Shown piece by piece: positions 16,425-27,098 of a stretch of 64,000 bases of DNA. The translations under genes were made by a program, and so were the position numbers. Numbering within the stretch: the first letter of the stretch is position 1; each line of letters begins with the position of its first letter. Source of the stretch: Planktothrix rubescens CCAP 1459/22 (GTDB taxonomy: Bacteria; Cyanobacteriota; Cyanobacteriia; Cyanobacteriales; Microcoleaceae); NCBI GenBank assembly GCA_904830895.1, contig LR882958.1:3302001-3366000 (forward strand), given 5' to 3'. Below the pieces are notes generated by a model. That model did not search any database. It was not told the origin of the DNA and was given only the letters and a program-made list of their open reading frames with translations.

Positions 16425-16822
16425 ATGTTTAATATCGTATTTTAGCCTTAGCGACCCTGGTGGCGACTCTGAGTGTCGGGTTGAGTTCTCCGAGTATCGC
16501 TCAACTATTTGACCAGACATCATCACCATCGGACTCGAATGTACAAGCAACAGTTGATCCGAGTCAATTGATTACGGTCAGACTGTGAAATAAAACCAAT
16601 CAAACCCTAGTTTATGCCTTAGCTAATGATCATTCCCAACGGTTAGCACCTGGTAAAACTGAAGAATTTTTAGTCAAAGTCGAACGTCAACCCGGAGAAA
16701 CCAGCACAATTTTAATTAATACACCGGACAATACTTACCCGTTAATTTATAATTTCCGCGTCGTCCCTAAAAATATATTAACGGTTGAAATTAATCCTAC
16801 CAGTGCAGACAATCCCAGCCAA
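16425..16822 (+). pseudogene. Secreted protein pseudogene with frameshift and nonsense mutation
   Basis: ATG 16425 (MFNIVF) hits TAG at once. One base off, the frame continues LALATLVATLSVGLSSPSIA, a clear signal peptide. It runs to an in-frame TGA at 16586-16588 and then resumes QTLVYALANDHSQRLAPGKT ... NILTVEINPTSADNPSQ. So at least one lost base and one nonsense change are present. The homologous part ends near 16822, against the next gene's 3' end. The 16207-16424 gap shows no gene. Confidence 0.6.
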
Positions 16823-16827
16823 AGATG

Positions 16828-17184
16828 CTATTTATATTCCTTAGTATCTTCTTTTGCCAGGTTAATTTGTCGTTTTAAATCCTTATCTGGTGGTTGAGAG
16901 GGTAATCTTCGCCATCGCTTTTTTCTAAATTGAAATCCATCTTCAGAAGTATCAGATGGAAAACTTAAACTATCTGAAAAACTATCCGAAGAAGGATTAC
17001 TTAAAAACTCTGGATTTTTGATAAAATCTTCAATCAAATTGCGAAATTCCTGTTCAGCCTTTTTGCTTTTGCGATAGTGTTTTTTGATTAAATCATTATA
17101 ACTTTTATCAAATTTCTCTAAACGCTTTATCTGATAAATCTCTAAGCCATTGGCTTCCTTGTTTTGCATCAACAAATTCTCCAA
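16828..17184 (-). CDS. RelE/HigB-like toxin, probably internally deleted
   Basis: The product is 118 residues. LEIYQIKRLEKFDKSYNDLI and the later FQFRKKRWRRLPSQPPDKDLKR (split here as RRLPS|QPPDKDL) resemble cyanobacterial RelE-like toxins. In those, about 40 residues normally separate the RLPG-like strand from the final PPDKDLK motif, so an internal deletion is inferred. It overlaps the upstream gene by 77 bp in another frame. It may no longer cleave RNA. Confidence 0.45.
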   Translation of the reverse strand: MENLLMQNKEANGLEIYQIKRLEKFDKSYNDLIKKHYRKSKKAEQEFRNLIEDFIKNPEFLSNPSSDSFSDSLSFPSDTSEDGFQFRKKRWRRLPSQPPDKDLKRQINLAKEDTKEYK

Positions 17185-17617
17185 TTTCAGGATTATCTCT
17201 AACCTCTTTTAAAGTGTCTGATAATACTTCTTGATAACTTTTATTTTCTTGTTCGATAGCATCAAGAATAGTATCAACTAAACCATCAATAGCATCAACG
17301 CAAAAAAGGAATTCTCTTTCTTGTCCAGTTATTTTAATTATTAATAAATAAACAAAAGACCAAACTTGTTGAGGAAATTTCCAAATACTATTGTTTGGCT
17401 CTATTAAATCATAAGCCAATTTGATCAACAAATCCTTATCTTCTTCTTCAAAATTATGCCATTCTTTTTGAATAGTTTTTGCCAATCTATGTAATTTTTT
17501 TCCTACAAGAATAAATTTTGATGGATTGACTACTACTCCATACTTAAAGTGTTTAATTTCATAAGGATTAACTATCACTACTGTAGTCACTAACGTCACC
17601 TCCATAAGATGTGACAA
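17108..17617 (-). CDS. Hypothetical protein, possible antitoxin partner
   Basis: The product is 169 residues. The N-terminal part (VVIVNPYEIKHFKYGVVVNP) is beta-rich, and the rest is helical (LHRLAKTIQKEWHNFEEEDK, LIKLAYDLIEPNNSIWKF). The C-terminus (EFVDAKQGSQWLRDLSDKAF) is encoded in the 77-bp overlap with the RelE-like gene. No family was recognised. Its position before a toxin-like gene suggests an antitoxin or regulator, which is inference. Confidence 0.4.
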   Translation of the reverse strand: MSHLMEVTLVTTVVIVNPYEIKHFKYGVVVNPSKFILVGKKLHRLAKTIQKEWHNFEEEDKDLLIKLAYDLIEPNNSIWKFPQQVWSFVYLLIIKITGQEREFLFCVDAIDGLVDTILDAIEQENKSYQEVLSDTLKEVRDNPEIGEFVDAKQGSQWLRDLSDKAFREI

Positions 17618-17712
17618 ATGGTTTTAATCATCGAAGATGTCTTTTTTCTTTTGACAAAAACCTTGAAAACCTGAACCAATTTTAGCACATCCCGTATAAA
17701 ACTGATAACTGA

Positions 17713-17741
17713 CCCCCAAACCCCCGTAGGAGGTCTGGGGG
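17713..17741. terminator. C/G-rich hairpin downstream of ppc
   Basis: CCCCCA at 17713-17718 pairs with TGGGGG at 17736-17741, 17 bp beyond the ppc stop. No T-run is clear on the ppc strand. It belongs to the GGGGG-type palindromes frequent in this genome. Confidence 0.35.
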
Positions 17742-17757
17742 CTGATGACTGAAAAGA

Positions 17758-20700
17758 TCAGCCCGTATTTCGCATTCCGGCGGCAATGCCGTTAATAGTT
17801 AATAGAGCGCCTCGGAGTAATTCACCCTTGCTATAACGGGAATGGACGACACCCGAAGCCACGGATTTTCCGTGTTGACGTAACCGTTTTAACAAAGCCA
17901 CTTGTAATAAACCTAGAGGAATAATCGTGGCATTGCGTAACTGCACCGAACGCTGTAGGACGGGATCATCTTCTAATAGTTGTTGATGTCCGGTAATTTC
18001 TTGGACTAACTGAATGGTGAGATTGTATTCGGCGAGGATTTGTTGGAATAATATCTCAAACCGTTCGAGATCATCGGGATGACTTAACTCCCGAACGTAG
18101 TGATGGGCGATTTCCATATCGACTTTAGCCAAGGTCATTTCCGTCTTGGAAATCAACACTTTAAAGAATGGCCATTTAACGTAGAAATACCGCAGGAGTT
18201 TCAGATTTTCCTGGGGTTCCTCGTTGATAAACGCCTGTAAAGCGGTTCCCACACCATACCAAGAAGGCAGTAAAAAACGGCTCTGAGTCCAGCTAAATAC
18301 CCAGGGAATCGCCCTTAAACCAGAAATATCCTTTTTCTTATCACCACTGCGACGGGCGGGGCGAGAACTGATTTGTAGTTGGCTAATTTCTTGGATCGGG
18401 GTAACTTGATGGAAGAATTCGGGTAAATCAGGTTCTTCATAAATTAAAGCCCGATAGTGCGCCCGCGATCGCATTGACAACTCCTCCATAATTTGATTCC
18501 AGGGATCAATCTCATCAAAACCGTTATGGAGAAGACTGGCTTGGATGGCTGCGGTAGTCACGCTTTCGAGGTTAAATAAAGCCAACTGTGGGAGAGAATA
18601 TTTAGACGCCAGGACTTCCCCCTGTTCGGTAATTTTAATCCGGCCATTAATACTGCGGCCCGGTTGAGCCAAAACCGCTTTGTAGGCTGGGCCACCGCCT
18701 CGACCCACCGAACCCCCGCGTCCGTGGAAGATTCGCAGACCGACTTTATAGGATTCAGACACTTTCTGCAAGGCTTTTTGGGCTTTATGAATTTCCCAGT
18801 TACTGCTCAAGAAACCCGAATCTTTATTACTATCGGAATAGCCTAACATAATCTCTTGTAGAGATAGATCGGGATCGTGACTCACAAGTTTATATTGTTC
18901 ATAACCTCCAGCTAACATTGCCCGATATAAAGGTAATTCAAACAGAGTTGTCATCACCCGGGGAGCACGTTTGAGATCTTCTACCGTTTCAAACAGAGGA
19001 ACAACAATAACATTCCCAATTCCGGTGGCTGGATCATAAAGTCCGGCTTCTTTTGCCAAGAGTAAAACTTCCAGTAAATCACTGGCTTCATTACTCATAC
19101 TAATAATATAGGTTTGGCAAATTTCCGGCCCAAATTCCTGTTGTAATTCCCGCATTACCCTAAAGGTGGTAATGGTTTCGCAGGTTTTTTCAGAAAACGG
19201 TAATTCCGCCGGAATTAGGGGGCGACGGGTTTGGAGTTCTGTTGCTAACCATATACATCTTTCGGCTTCTGAAAGCTCGGTATAGGGTTTGGGTAAGACT
19301 TGCAAATAGTTAGTAATTTCGTTCAGAGCATTACAATGAATTGAAGACTCTTGACGCATATCTAACCGGGCTAAACTAAACCCAAAAACCTCCACCTGAC
19401 AGATCAGATTTTCCAGTTCTTGACAGTTCATTCCCGTTTCTTCTAGGTTGCGTTGAATCATTTTCAACTCAACTTGGAATTCATTCCCAGAACGGTATAA
19501 TTTACTGGCTTCGTGGTCAGGAACCAGACGCTCTCGGATGCGAGACATTTCGGCATTATTGTACATTTGCCAATTGCGATCGCGAGTATTTTCTAACCGT
19601 TTTTGGACATAAGAAAGTTTTAAACGATAGGGTTCTTGACGATAGCGAATGGCGGTTTGATCATAGATATCAGGTAATTGTCCTTGATCTCGATCCAAAG
19701 ATTCTAATAATTCGGGAAGAACATCACTCCAATGTAAGGATAAACTCAATAACCGATTGAGGCGTTTCACCGCTTCAATATATTTTTCTAGGACAACATG
19801 ACGCTGATAACAAGCAGTTTTCCAGGTAACTTCCGGTGTTACCGATGGATTTCCGTCTCGATCTGAACCCACCCAAGATCCGAATTTACAAAAATCATGT
19901 TTAGGTAATTTCAGATAGGGAAAAGAAACATTTAAAGCGTGTTTTAAGCGCTTATAAAGTTGAGGAATGGTGTCAAATATAACTTCCTGAAAATAGTGCA
20001 GGGAATAATCTACCTCATCCAAAACCGTAGGTTTAAATTGGTGGAGTTCATCGGTACGCCACCACAGCCGAATTTCTTCGGTCAAGTTTTCATGGAGTTC
20101 TTCTGTCAATTCCGACATAACGGAAGACTCTCCTAGCTCCTCAGTTCTGAGTCCGCCAAAACTTTCATCGACTTGATCAAGTTGTTCTAGGATAGTGGCA
20201 ATCCGACGCTGTTTGGTTCTGATTGTATGGCGAACAATTTCCGTCGGGTGGGCCGTAAATACCATCCGCACATCTAGTTGATCTAATAACCTTTGGATCT
20301 TTTGGGCGGGAACATTTAACTGTCGCAACATCGGAAATAGGGAATGGAATGTTGCTAACTCCCGATCCTGTTCGGTGTAATTGGTGACATTAGGAAGGGG
20401 ACTTTCTTCTTGATCGGAAAAACGTTGATTCCGAGTATCGAAAGTAGACATGGATTTCACCGGGGAGACAGGTAACTTTGCTTTCCCTTTTCCGTGGTTA
20501 TAAGCAAGCTGTTGTTCCCGTTGTTCGTAGTGCTGTTCAACAATATTGATCAGTTGAAAATATAAGGCAAACCCTCTGGCCGCACGAATAGCCTGGTTAA
20601 TATCAAGCTGTTCGATTAACTTGAGGGAATCCGATCCTTGAAATTCTTCAGCCTGTCCTTCCGGTGAGGTCATGGATGCTAACTGATGGAGTAAATCCAC

Positions 20701-20856
20701 CAGTTGTTGACCGCACTCTTGACAGAGAACGGACTCCCAGACATCCTCAATAATCTTGAGACGATTGCGTAAAAATAAATCCGAAGTGGTGGTTGGCGGG
20801 TTTGACGAAACGACCGTATTTGGAGCCTGTTCGGAAGATTGGAGCAGTGAACTCAT
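17758..20856 (-). CDS. ppc: Phosphoenolpyruvate carboxylase
   Basis: From the preferred start at 20856 ([12 protein letters not shown]) the enzyme is 1032 residues, typical of cyanobacterial PEPC. It fixes bicarbonate onto PEP to make oxaloacetate. The catalytic His lies in [15 protein letters not shown], the glycine loop is [16 protein letters not shown], and the family C-terminus GMRNTG is intact. A nine-codon upstream extension exists but has a weaker start. A cyanobacterial N-terminal extension with [15 protein letters not shown] is present. It is a single gene. Confidence 0.97.
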   Translation of the reverse strand: MSSLLQSSEQAPNTVVSSNPPTTTSDLFLRNRLKIIEDVWESVLCQECGQQLVDLLHQLASMTSPEGQAEEFQGSDSLKLIEQLDINQAIRAARGFALYFQLINIVEQHYEQREQQLAYNHGKGKAKLPVSPVKSMSTFDTRNQRFSDQEESPLPNVTNYTEQDRELATFHSLFPMLRQLNVPAQKIQRLLDQLDVRMVFTAHPTEIVRHTIRTKQRRIATILEQLDQVDESFGGLRTEELGESSVMSELTEELHENLTEEIRLWWRTDELHQFKPTVLDEVDYSLHYFQEVIFDTIPQLYKRLKHALNVSFPYLKLPKHDFCKFGSWVGSDRDGNPSVTPEVTWKTACYQRHVVLEKYIEAVKRLNRLLSLSLHWSDVLPELLESLDRDQGQLPDIYDQTAIRYRQEPYRLKLSYVQKRLENTRDRNWQMYNNAEMSRIRERLVPDHEASKLYRSGNEFQVELKMIQRNLEETGMNCQELENLICQVEVFGFSLARLDMRQESSIHCNALNEITNYLQVLPKPYTELSEAERCIWLATELQTRRPLIPAELPFSEKTCETITTFRVMRELQQEFGPEICQTYIISMSNEASDLLEVLLLAKEAGLYDPATGIGNVIVVPLFETVEDLKRAPRVMTTLFELPLYRAMLAGGYEQYKLVSHDPDLSLQEIMLGYSDSNKDSGFLSSNWEIHKAQKALQKVSESYKVGLRIFHGRGGSVGRGGGPAYKAVLAQPGRSINGRIKITEQGEVLASKYSLPQLALFNLESVTTAAIQASLLHNGFDEIDPWNQIMEELSMRSRAHYRALIYEEPDLPEFFHQVTPIQEISQLQISSRPARRSGDKKKDISGLRAIPWVFSWTQSRFLLPSWYGVGTALQAFINEEPQENLKLLRYFYVKWPFFKVLISKTEMTLAKVDMEIAHHYVRELSHPDDLERFEILFQQILAEYNLTIQLVQEITGHQQLLEDDPVLQRSVQLRNATIIPLGLLQVALLKRLRQHGKSVASGVVHSRYSKGELLRGALLTINGIAAGMRNTG

Positions 20857-20962
20857 GATCGTCTTTTCCTGTGTGTGTGGCAAGAATATCCAGTTTATTG
20901 TATTGCCTAATTTCTCGCATAACCACAGAACTTTACAGTCAAATCTGTCACCGTTCTCTATT

Positions 20963-21247
20963 CTATTTTTTGTCTGATTCGGGAAAATGCAGAATCGGAA
21001 GGCGATCGCCTCGGAAAATTTCTTCGCTGTTGGTGCTAAGGTTCAACATAAAATCATGGAGTGCTTTGGTTCCCAGTGCAGCGATTAATAGGGGTGGAGT
21101 AGCCAAACTGACCAACCACTCTTGGGGAAAAGCAATGGGGTCGGGACTTTTTACTGGATGATTATTGGTGGGGGTGGGTTGCATAGATGATTTGTGCTCA
21201 AGCGCAACAACGGGGAGTTGATCTAAATTTTGGGCTAATCGTGCCAA
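20963..21247 (-). CDS. Small hypothetical protein upstream of ppc
   Basis: The product is 94 residues. Residues 40-70 ([21 protein letters not shown]) are mildly hydrophobic, and [20 protein letters not shown] follows. No signal or known domain. It is in the same direction as ppc with a 106-bp gap. It looks like a small cyanobacterial conserved protein, but this rests on frame length and sequence character only. Confidence 0.45.
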   Translation of the reverse strand: MARLAQNLDQLPVVALEHKSSMQPTPTNNHPVKSPDPIAFPQEWLVSLATPPLLIAALGTKALHDFMLNLSTNSEEIFRGDRLPILHFPESDKK

Positions 21248-21367
21248 AATTGTAGTCGAATTCTAACATGGGTGTTGTTGTATTTTTGAACCCATCTCAG
21301 GCATTAACCCTTGAGATTAGAAATGAAATTCACAAATCGGGCCGTTTGGTAGGGGTAGGGAGTTGAA

Positions 21368-24300
21368 TTGAAGGCCAATAAAACAGTTTTAACCGGAGAG
21401 GGTTTAGCTTTAACCCAATGGGCAGAAAAAGCCGTTGGACTTGCGGATGTGCAGGTTCAAATTCGTTTGCGTGGCAATCATTTGCACGTTCTGTGTGAAG
21501 CACTGATCAGTCCCGATGAAAAAATCGCTACATCTAATTTTTCCGGGGCCTTAACCCAAACGAATCTAACGGCTTTACTACCGCCCAATCAACCAATCTA
21601 CAAGATTTTTTTATCGGGTCGAAGTTTGGGGGCGGCACGACCGGATTGGACAGTTAAGCTCGAATACACGGAATTACAATTTCAGACATCTACAGGGCCT
21701 TCTAAGGCTGTTGAAAGCCCCCTAACATCAGAAAATATTCAACCTATTCCTGAGCCTAGACAGAATCCCTTAACAAAAATTACCAGCCTATTTAGACGCT
21801 CTCAGCCCCAGGAACTTGCTCCGGCCCACCGTATACAGCCAGGGGGGGTTGAGGAGACGATTCAACCCGAACCAGAACCATTTTCCTCCCTCGCCGATGA
21901 AGGTTTGGCTTTCACTTCCATGCCTTTGGAATTTAATACCGAAGCACCCGCAGCAGTGCCAGCGTCCTCCCTCCCTAATACACAATCATCAACAACCCTC
22001 AACCCTCAACCATTAACAACTAATAACGAACCATTAATACAACCATCAATAACTGACCCTCAACCGTCAACGGTTACAGCCATTGAGGTGTCAACGGAAA
22101 GTTTAGCCCGACAGGGTTATCCCGATGCGATCGCCAGCTACCTGAGCGAGATTTTAGGGGGATTGGGGGTTGGGGTAAAAGTGACGATTCGGGAAAAATC
22201 CCAAAAAGGCACAAAAACCGAAGCCCCACCGGAAACCAATCCATCGGGTCGGAGGCTGTGGGTATTGTGTGAATCGGCCTATAGTCCCGATCCCTCCCTA
22301 TTAGCTCAACCCATTGCTCAACGGTTGCGACAGTTGCAGCTTGAGGGGTTTCGGGATGCTTGTATTTTGTTGCAAGTCCAGGGGGAATCTACCCCCGACT
22401 GGATGTTACGGATTGATTTAACTTCACCGGATCGGATTCTCAAACAGTGGGGGCGCTGGGGGGATGAACAGGCGATCGCCCGCTTAATCAATGACAAATT
22501 GAGTCAATTACAGATAGAAGTCCGAACTACGTTAAAAGAATCCACCCTGCATCTGTTCTGTCACTGCATTCAAACGAACGGTGCAACCAAAAGCCGCAAG
22601 CGTCAGGTTCCCGATAAACAGGCGGTGATGGATATTGTTATCCCCCTATTGGATATCCTGGCTCCTCAAGGAATTTGTGCCGCCACTGTCTATGGTTTAG
22701 AAACCACCGCCACCCAAGCTAAACCGGGTGCTCCGATTTGGGTAGATTGGTTAAATTTACCCGCGGCCCAACATTCTGACCTCCAGCCCACGGCTCTAAC
22801 CTTAGCGGAACAGGGCAATCTTTCCGCCTTGCGCTTTGTTCTGACTCGTTTAGTTAATCCCGATTTAGAGCTAAAACTAGCCACGGGGGGGATTCGGGTA
22901 CTGTTATTACAAAAAGCCGAATTACTGCACGTCATGACCGAGGGAGCCACTTGTCCGTCCCAATCTCAGGTGGCTCCGGTGATTGCTCAATTTTTACGCA
23001 ACCATCGGATTAGTGGTATTTCCGGGGTGAGAATTTATGGCCGTCGTTCAGGACAGAAACTTCCTCTCTGGCGCTACGGGATTTATCTAAAAACCAGTCA
23101 ACCTGATACTGTCCCCTCCGTCTTACCCGATTTTGTTACTCCCCCAGAGGAGGGCGAAACCCTGGGAGAAAAGTCATCTTTACCCGATGGTTTAGTCCTG
23201 CGTCCTGACTTAAATCTGGATCATCTTGAAGCCGATGTTTCCAAACCCTCAAATCTGCTCTATCCCAATTGGCGAGAGGTTTTAGATCGGGGGGCTGAAG
23301 TTCTCGCCCAAGGATTGGTAACTACCCGGTTATTTGCCCCACGGACGGCGATGATGGTTTCCATACCTAGCAAAACCCACCGTTATCAAAAAATTGCTTT
23401 AGCTTTAGTTTGGGCAACCTTGGGAGGATTATTTGTTGTACAGGTGGATAAAATTCTAGGGGAATTGTTAGTAGAAATTCCTCTGAGTCGGGTTGGGGAA
23501 ATGGTAATCACTACTGATAATTCTAGTAATTTAGAGGAAAAAAACTCGGAAATTATCGTGGCATCAGATATTACGGAAAGTCAGAAAAATTCCAAAGAAA
23601 ATGATATCTTTAATGGCAGTAATTTTATTTCTTCCACGGTCAAAAACCAAAAATGCAATTTATCTGATACAAAATTAGGGTTAGAAGCCTGTAAGTTAGC
23701 TCAATTTCTTTATCCAACTTTTAAAAGCCCCCAATTAGATGAACAGTTGGCTCGATATCAACATTTTATTTTGACGGAAAAACGCCCCCCGGATATTATG
23801 ATTATTGGGAGTTCTAGGGCTTTACGGGGGATTGATCCTGGGGTTTTAGAAACGGAATTAAAAGCCCGGGGTTATGGGAAATTAAAAGTTTATAATTTTG
23901 GGGTGAATGGAGCAACTTTACAAATTGTTGATTTAATTATTCGTCAAATTTTACCCCCGGAACAATTACCCAAGTTAATTATTCTAGCTGATGGGGTACG
24001 GGCCATGAATAGTGGTCGAGTTGATCGTACTTATGAAACTATTTCTGCTTCGGAAGGTTATCAACAAATTTCCCAGGGAACATTTCAAATTCAGCCCCAA
24101 ATTGAGCAGAAGCAGCCTTCTATTATAGGTTGGCAATCTAGTTTGGGAAATTTAGCTAAAAAGTTTCATCAAGGAGAGTTGAATTTTGAGGGGTTTCAAA
24201 CGGAATTAAATCAACAGTTTGTAGGCTATTCACAAGTATATGAAAAACGCGATCGCCTGCAATTTCTATTACAGTCTATAGTCAGGGGAGAAGGGTTTAA

Positions 24301-24796
24301 AAACCAGATTGAATCCCCCGTTGATGAAGGTGAACCTTTTAATGACCAATCACTGAAAGCCTCTGAGTTTTTACCCAGTGGATTTTTACCTTTATCGACT
24401 CAATTTAGCCCTGAAATTTATTATCAAAATCATTCTCAAGTTTCTGGTTATTATGATGGGGATTATAAAGGGTTTGAATTAGAGGGAAAACAAACCACTG
24501 CTTTAAAAAATTTAATTGAATATGTAGACTCTAAAAATATAAATTTGGTGTTTGTCAATATGCCTCTTACTGAGGATTATCTGGATCAAGTGCGGATGGC
24601 TTATGAACAAAAATTTAGGGATTTTATGCAATCAATCAGTCAGGAAACGGGAATTACTTTTATTGATTTATCCGGCGAATTGTTACATAATTATAATTAT
24701 TTTTCCGATCCGAGTCACTTAAATCAATATGGTGCAGTGGCTGTTTCTCAAAAGTTAGTTGAACTGGATCAAATTCCTTGGCCGAGAAGGAAGTAG
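21368..24796 (+). CDS. DUF1574 protein with N-terminal repeats and an SGNH-like domain
   Basis: The start is TTG 21368 and the product is 1142 residues. Residues 1-580 hold about four related modules of roughly 100 residues (LTQWAEKAVGLADVQVQIRL; LRGLG-type VRTTLKESTLHLFCHC; others). A Pro/Gln/Ser/Thr-rich linker spans 120-235, and one membrane helix lies near 675-697 (IALALVWATLGGLFVVQV). The C-terminal DUF1574 domain starts DIMIIGSSRALRGIDP near 808 and ends with DPSHLNQYG near 1113, a Ser ... Asp-x-x-His arrangement as in SGNH hydrolases. It may modify cell-surface sugars; that is inference. Confidence 0.75.
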   Translation: MKANKTVLTGEGLALTQWAEKAVGLADVQVQIRLRGNHLHVLCEALISPDEKIATSNFSGALTQTNLTALLPPNQPIYKIFLSGRSLGAARPDWTVKLEYTELQFQTSTGPSKAVESPLTSENIQPIPEPRQNPLTKITSLFRRSQPQELAPAHRIQPGGVEETIQPEPEPFSSLADEGLAFTSMPLEFNTEAPAAVPASSLPNTQSSTTLNPQPLTTNNEPLIQPSITDPQPSTVTAIEVSTESLARQGYPDAIASYLSEILGGLGVGVKVTIREKSQKGTKTEAPPETNPSGRRLWVLCESAYSPDPSLLAQPIAQRLRQLQLEGFRDACILLQVQGESTPDWMLRIDLTSPDRILKQWGRWGDEQAIARLINDKLSQLQIEVRTTLKESTLHLFCHCIQTNGATKSRKRQVPDKQAVMDIVIPLLDILAPQGICAATVYGLETTATQAKPGAPIWVDWLNLPAAQHSDLQPTALTLAEQGNLSALRFVLTRLVNPDLELKLATGGIRVLLLQKAELLHVMTEGATCPSQSQVAPVIAQFLRNHRISGISGVRIYGRRSGQKLPLWRYGIYLKTSQPDTVPSVLPDFVTPPEEGETLGEKSSLPDGLVLRPDLNLDHLEADVSKPSNLLYPNWREVLDRGAEVLAQGLVTTRLFAPRTAMMVSIPSKTHRYQKIALALVWATLGGLFVVQVDKILGELLVEIPLSRVGEMVITTDNSSNLEEKNSEIIVASDITESQKNSKENDIFNGSNFISSTVKNQKCNLSDTKLGLEACKLAQFLYPTFKSPQLDEQLARYQHFILTEKRPPDIMIIGSSRALRGIDPGVLETELKARGYGKLKVYNFGVNGATLQIVDLIIRQILPPEQLPKLIILADGVRAMNSGRVDRTYETISASEGYQQISQGTFQIQPQIEQKQPSIIGWQSSLGNLAKKFHQGELNFEGFQTELNQQFVGYSQVYEKRDRLQFLLQSIVRGEGFKNQIESPVDEGEPFNDQSLKASEFLPSGFLPLSTQFSPEIYYQNHSQVSGYYDGDYKGFELEGKQTTALKNLIEYVDSKNINLVFVNMPLTEDYLDQVRMAYEQKFRDFMQSISQETGITFIDLSGELLHNYNYFSDPSHLNQYGAVAVSQKLVELDQIPWPRRK

Positions 24797-24810
24797 ACGA
24801 GGATTTAGTA

Positions 24811-24833
24811 GAGACGTGCCATGGCGCGTCTCT
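24811..24833. repeat. REP-like palindrome copy
   Basis: GAGACGTGCCATGGCGCGTCTCT is a near-perfect inverted repeat in the gap between the DUF1574 and NfeD-like genes. A decayed second copy follows at about 24866-24920. The same unit is tandemly repeated at 33212-33672. Confidence 0.7.
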
Positions 24834-24969
24834 CTGGATTTAGTATAGACAGGGATGACGAAGGCTATATTGGCGCATCTCTACAACTGTAATGCGTAGC
24901 GCTATACATCGTCTCTAATATTTGTAACAATAGAATTATTTGAATGGTTTTTCCGCACATAGGAACCCC

Positions 24970-25572
24970 ATGATGTTGACGCTGTATCTATTCTGTCTTA
25001 CTATTGGTGGGGGTTTTGTGATTCTATCAGCCTTTGCTGGATTTGATGGAATTGATTTTGATACTCATTTTGAGATGGATGTCGAACTTTCTGAACCTAA
25101 AAATGATCCAGAAACTCTCACATCCAGAAGCCATCGAAAATCCCCTAAACCAGCATTTCACTTACCCTTTTTAACCTTACGATTTTGGACTTTTGGGAGT
25201 TGTTTTTTTGGCTTAACTGGATTTATTTTAACAAAACTTAATCCTCTGTTGCCTCCTATCCTGATTTTGGCGATTTCCTTGGGAATTGGAGTTAGCTTTG
25301 GAACCACAATTGTAGGAATTTTAGGCCGACTTCGCCGACAACAAGCCAATAGTTTAATTTTATCTGAAGATATGATTGGATTATCGGGAACCGTTGAAAT
25401 TCCCTTTGATCAAAATTGCAAAGGCAAAGTCAGATTATATCTGAAGGAATCTATGGTAGATGTTGTCGCCATTACCGAAGATACCCATAGCTTTGAAAAA
25501 GGGGATAAGGTTTTTGTCGTTGGTAGAAGTCATAATAAAGTCTTAGTAATTTCGGAGGAAAACTTGAATTAA
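24970..25572 (+). CDS. NfeD/YqiJ-like membrane protein
   Basis: From ATG 24970 the product is 200 residues; an upstream TTG start is less convincing. Helices lie near residues 5-25, 72-95 and 98-122. The C-terminal 60 residues (LSGTVEIPFDQNCKGKVRLY then VAITEDTHSFEKGDKVFVVG) form an OB-fold typical of NfeD and YqiJ proteins. Such genes stand next to flotillins and help form membrane microdomains. Here two flotillin genes follow in the same direction. Confidence 0.75.
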   Translation: MMLTLYLFCLTIGGGFVILSAFAGFDGIDFDTHFEMDVELSEPKNDPETLTSRSHRKSPKPAFHLPFLTLRFWTFGSCFFGLTGFILTKLNPLLPPILILAISLGIGVSFGTTIVGILGRLRRQQANSLILSEDMIGLSGTVEIPFDQNCKGKVRLYLKESMVDVVAITEDTHSFEKGDKVFVVGRSHNKVLVISEENLN

Positions 25573-25611
25573 GGATTAAGATTGAGAAGAATCCCCAAAA
25601 ATTAAAGATAA

Positions 25612-25741
25612 TATAGCAATCATAAATAGGTTGTAACATTTTAATACTGACATGAAACAGTCAGAAGTATTACCCCAGATCCGGCGTTCCCTCCCCCCCT
25701 AGCCCCCCGTGCACGGGGGGTTTGGGGGGGCTGTTCCCTCT
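25612..25741 (+). mobile_element. MITE copy 2, 3'-truncated, upstream of a flotillin gene
   Basis: TATAGCAATC at 25612 begins a stretch nearly identical to 41208-41340, including the GTGCAC-centred C/G palindrome. Similarity ends soon after CTGTTCC at about 25741, so the right terminus is missing. It ends 22 bp before the flotillin start and could affect its expression. Confidence 0.75.
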
Positions 25742-25763
25742 TAACTGATTAATTGGAGTAAAA

Positions 25764-27095
25764 ATGACCCAAGATTATATCCCAAAAATTCACAATTCAC
25801 CAATGATCACGGAAGTTGCCCAAGTTCCTAATGCTGATCTTCCTCCTGATAATAGTTCTGGCAGTATTGGAACGGCTTTACCCGTCGCCCTTTCTATTTT
25901 TGGTGTGATTGTTTTTCTGTGGTTTCTGAATACCTTTCTCCAAATTTGTAAACCCAATGAAATTTTGATTTTATCAGGTCGGAAACGTCGAAATCAAGAC
26001 GGCCAGGAACTGGGTTATCGGGTAATTTTTGGCGGTCGGACAATGTGTATTCCGATTTTAGAAACCGTTAAAACCATGGATTTACGGACAATGCCCGTGC
26101 GAGTGGAAGTTAAAAATGCCTATTCTAAAGGGGGAACTCCGTTAAATATTCAGGCGATCGCTAATGTTAAAATATCTAATGATCGGAAAATTGTAGGAAA
26201 TGCGATCGAACGATTTTTAGAGCGAGATCGTTCAGAAATTTCTCGGGTTGCTAAAGAAACCTTAGAAGGAAATTTACGCGGTGTTGTGGGAACTTTAACC
26301 CCAGAACAATTAAACGAAGACCGTCTACAATTTGCCGAAAGTATTGCCGAAGATGTCTCCCGTGATTTATCAAAATTAGGTCTACAATTAGATACTTTAA
26401 AAATTCAAAGTGTTTCCGATGATGTTGATTATCTTAACTCCATTGGTCGCCGTCAAATTGCCTTAATTGTTCGAGATGCGGAAATCGCAGAATCTAATGC
26501 CATGGCGGAAGCTGAACAAACTGAAGCTGACTGTCGGCGACAAGCAGAAGTGGCAAAAACCCAAGCCCAAACTATTGTTTTACAGAAGGGAAATGAACTC
26601 AGAAAAATTAAAGCTGAATTAGAACAACAAGCTCGTTCTGAGGAAGAAAGAACCACCGCAGCAGGAGAAGAAGCTCGGGCAAAAGCGGAACAATTATTGC
26701 AAACTGTCAGGGCAGAATTAGAGCGGTTACGGTTAGAATCCGATGAGGTTTTACCTGCGGATGCTCAACGTCAAGCGAAGGAATTAAGAGCCAGAGGAGA
26801 GGCGGCATCTTTAATCGAAAATGCCTTGGCTGCGGCAACGGTAACGGATTTATTAAATCAAGTGTGGAAGGAAACGGGATCGGATGCTTCGGAATTATTT
26901 AATTTACAACAAATTGAAATGATTCTCCGTGAAGCGGCTAAGGTTCCTAACCGAGTGAAGTTAAAAAATATTAATGTTATTGATAGTGGGGATGGGAAAT
27001 CTGTTGCGGGTGTTGTTAATATCTATCCTGAAATTTTCCGGCAGTTTTTGGAAACTGTTGAGCATATTTTGGGGGTTAAATTATCATCAAAATAA
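25764..27095 (+). CDS. Flotillin-like SPFH protein 1
   Basis: The product is 443 residues. One N-terminal helix (LPVALSIFGVIVFLWFLNTF) precedes an SPFH domain (ILILSGRKRRNQDG-like entry, VKNAYSKGGTPLNIQAIANV). A long Ala/Glu/Arg-rich coiled coil spans 230-340 (EAEQTEADCRRQAEVAKTQA) with a short C-terminal oligomerisation part. Flotillins scaffold membrane microdomains. It pairs with the upstream NfeD-like gene and a second flotillin downstream. Confidence 0.88.
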   Translation: MTQDYIPKIHNSPMITEVAQVPNADLPPDNSSGSIGTALPVALSIFGVIVFLWFLNTFLQICKPNEILILSGRKRRNQDGQELGYRVIFGGRTMCIPILETVKTMDLRTMPVRVEVKNAYSKGGTPLNIQAIANVKISNDRKIVGNAIERFLERDRSEISRVAKETLEGNLRGVVGTLTPEQLNEDRLQFAESIAEDVSRDLSKLGLQLDTLKIQSVSDDVDYLNSIGRRQIALIVRDAEIAESNAMAEAEQTEADCRRQAEVAKTQAQTIVLQKGNELRKIKAELEQQARSEEERTTAAGEEARAKAEQLLQTVRAELERLRLESDEVLPADAQRQAKELRARGEAASLIENALAAATVTDLLNQVWKETGSDASELFNLQQIEMILREAAKVPNRVKLKNINVIDSGDGKSVAGVVNIYPEIFRQFLETVEHILGVKLSSK

Positions 27096-27098
27096 TCA

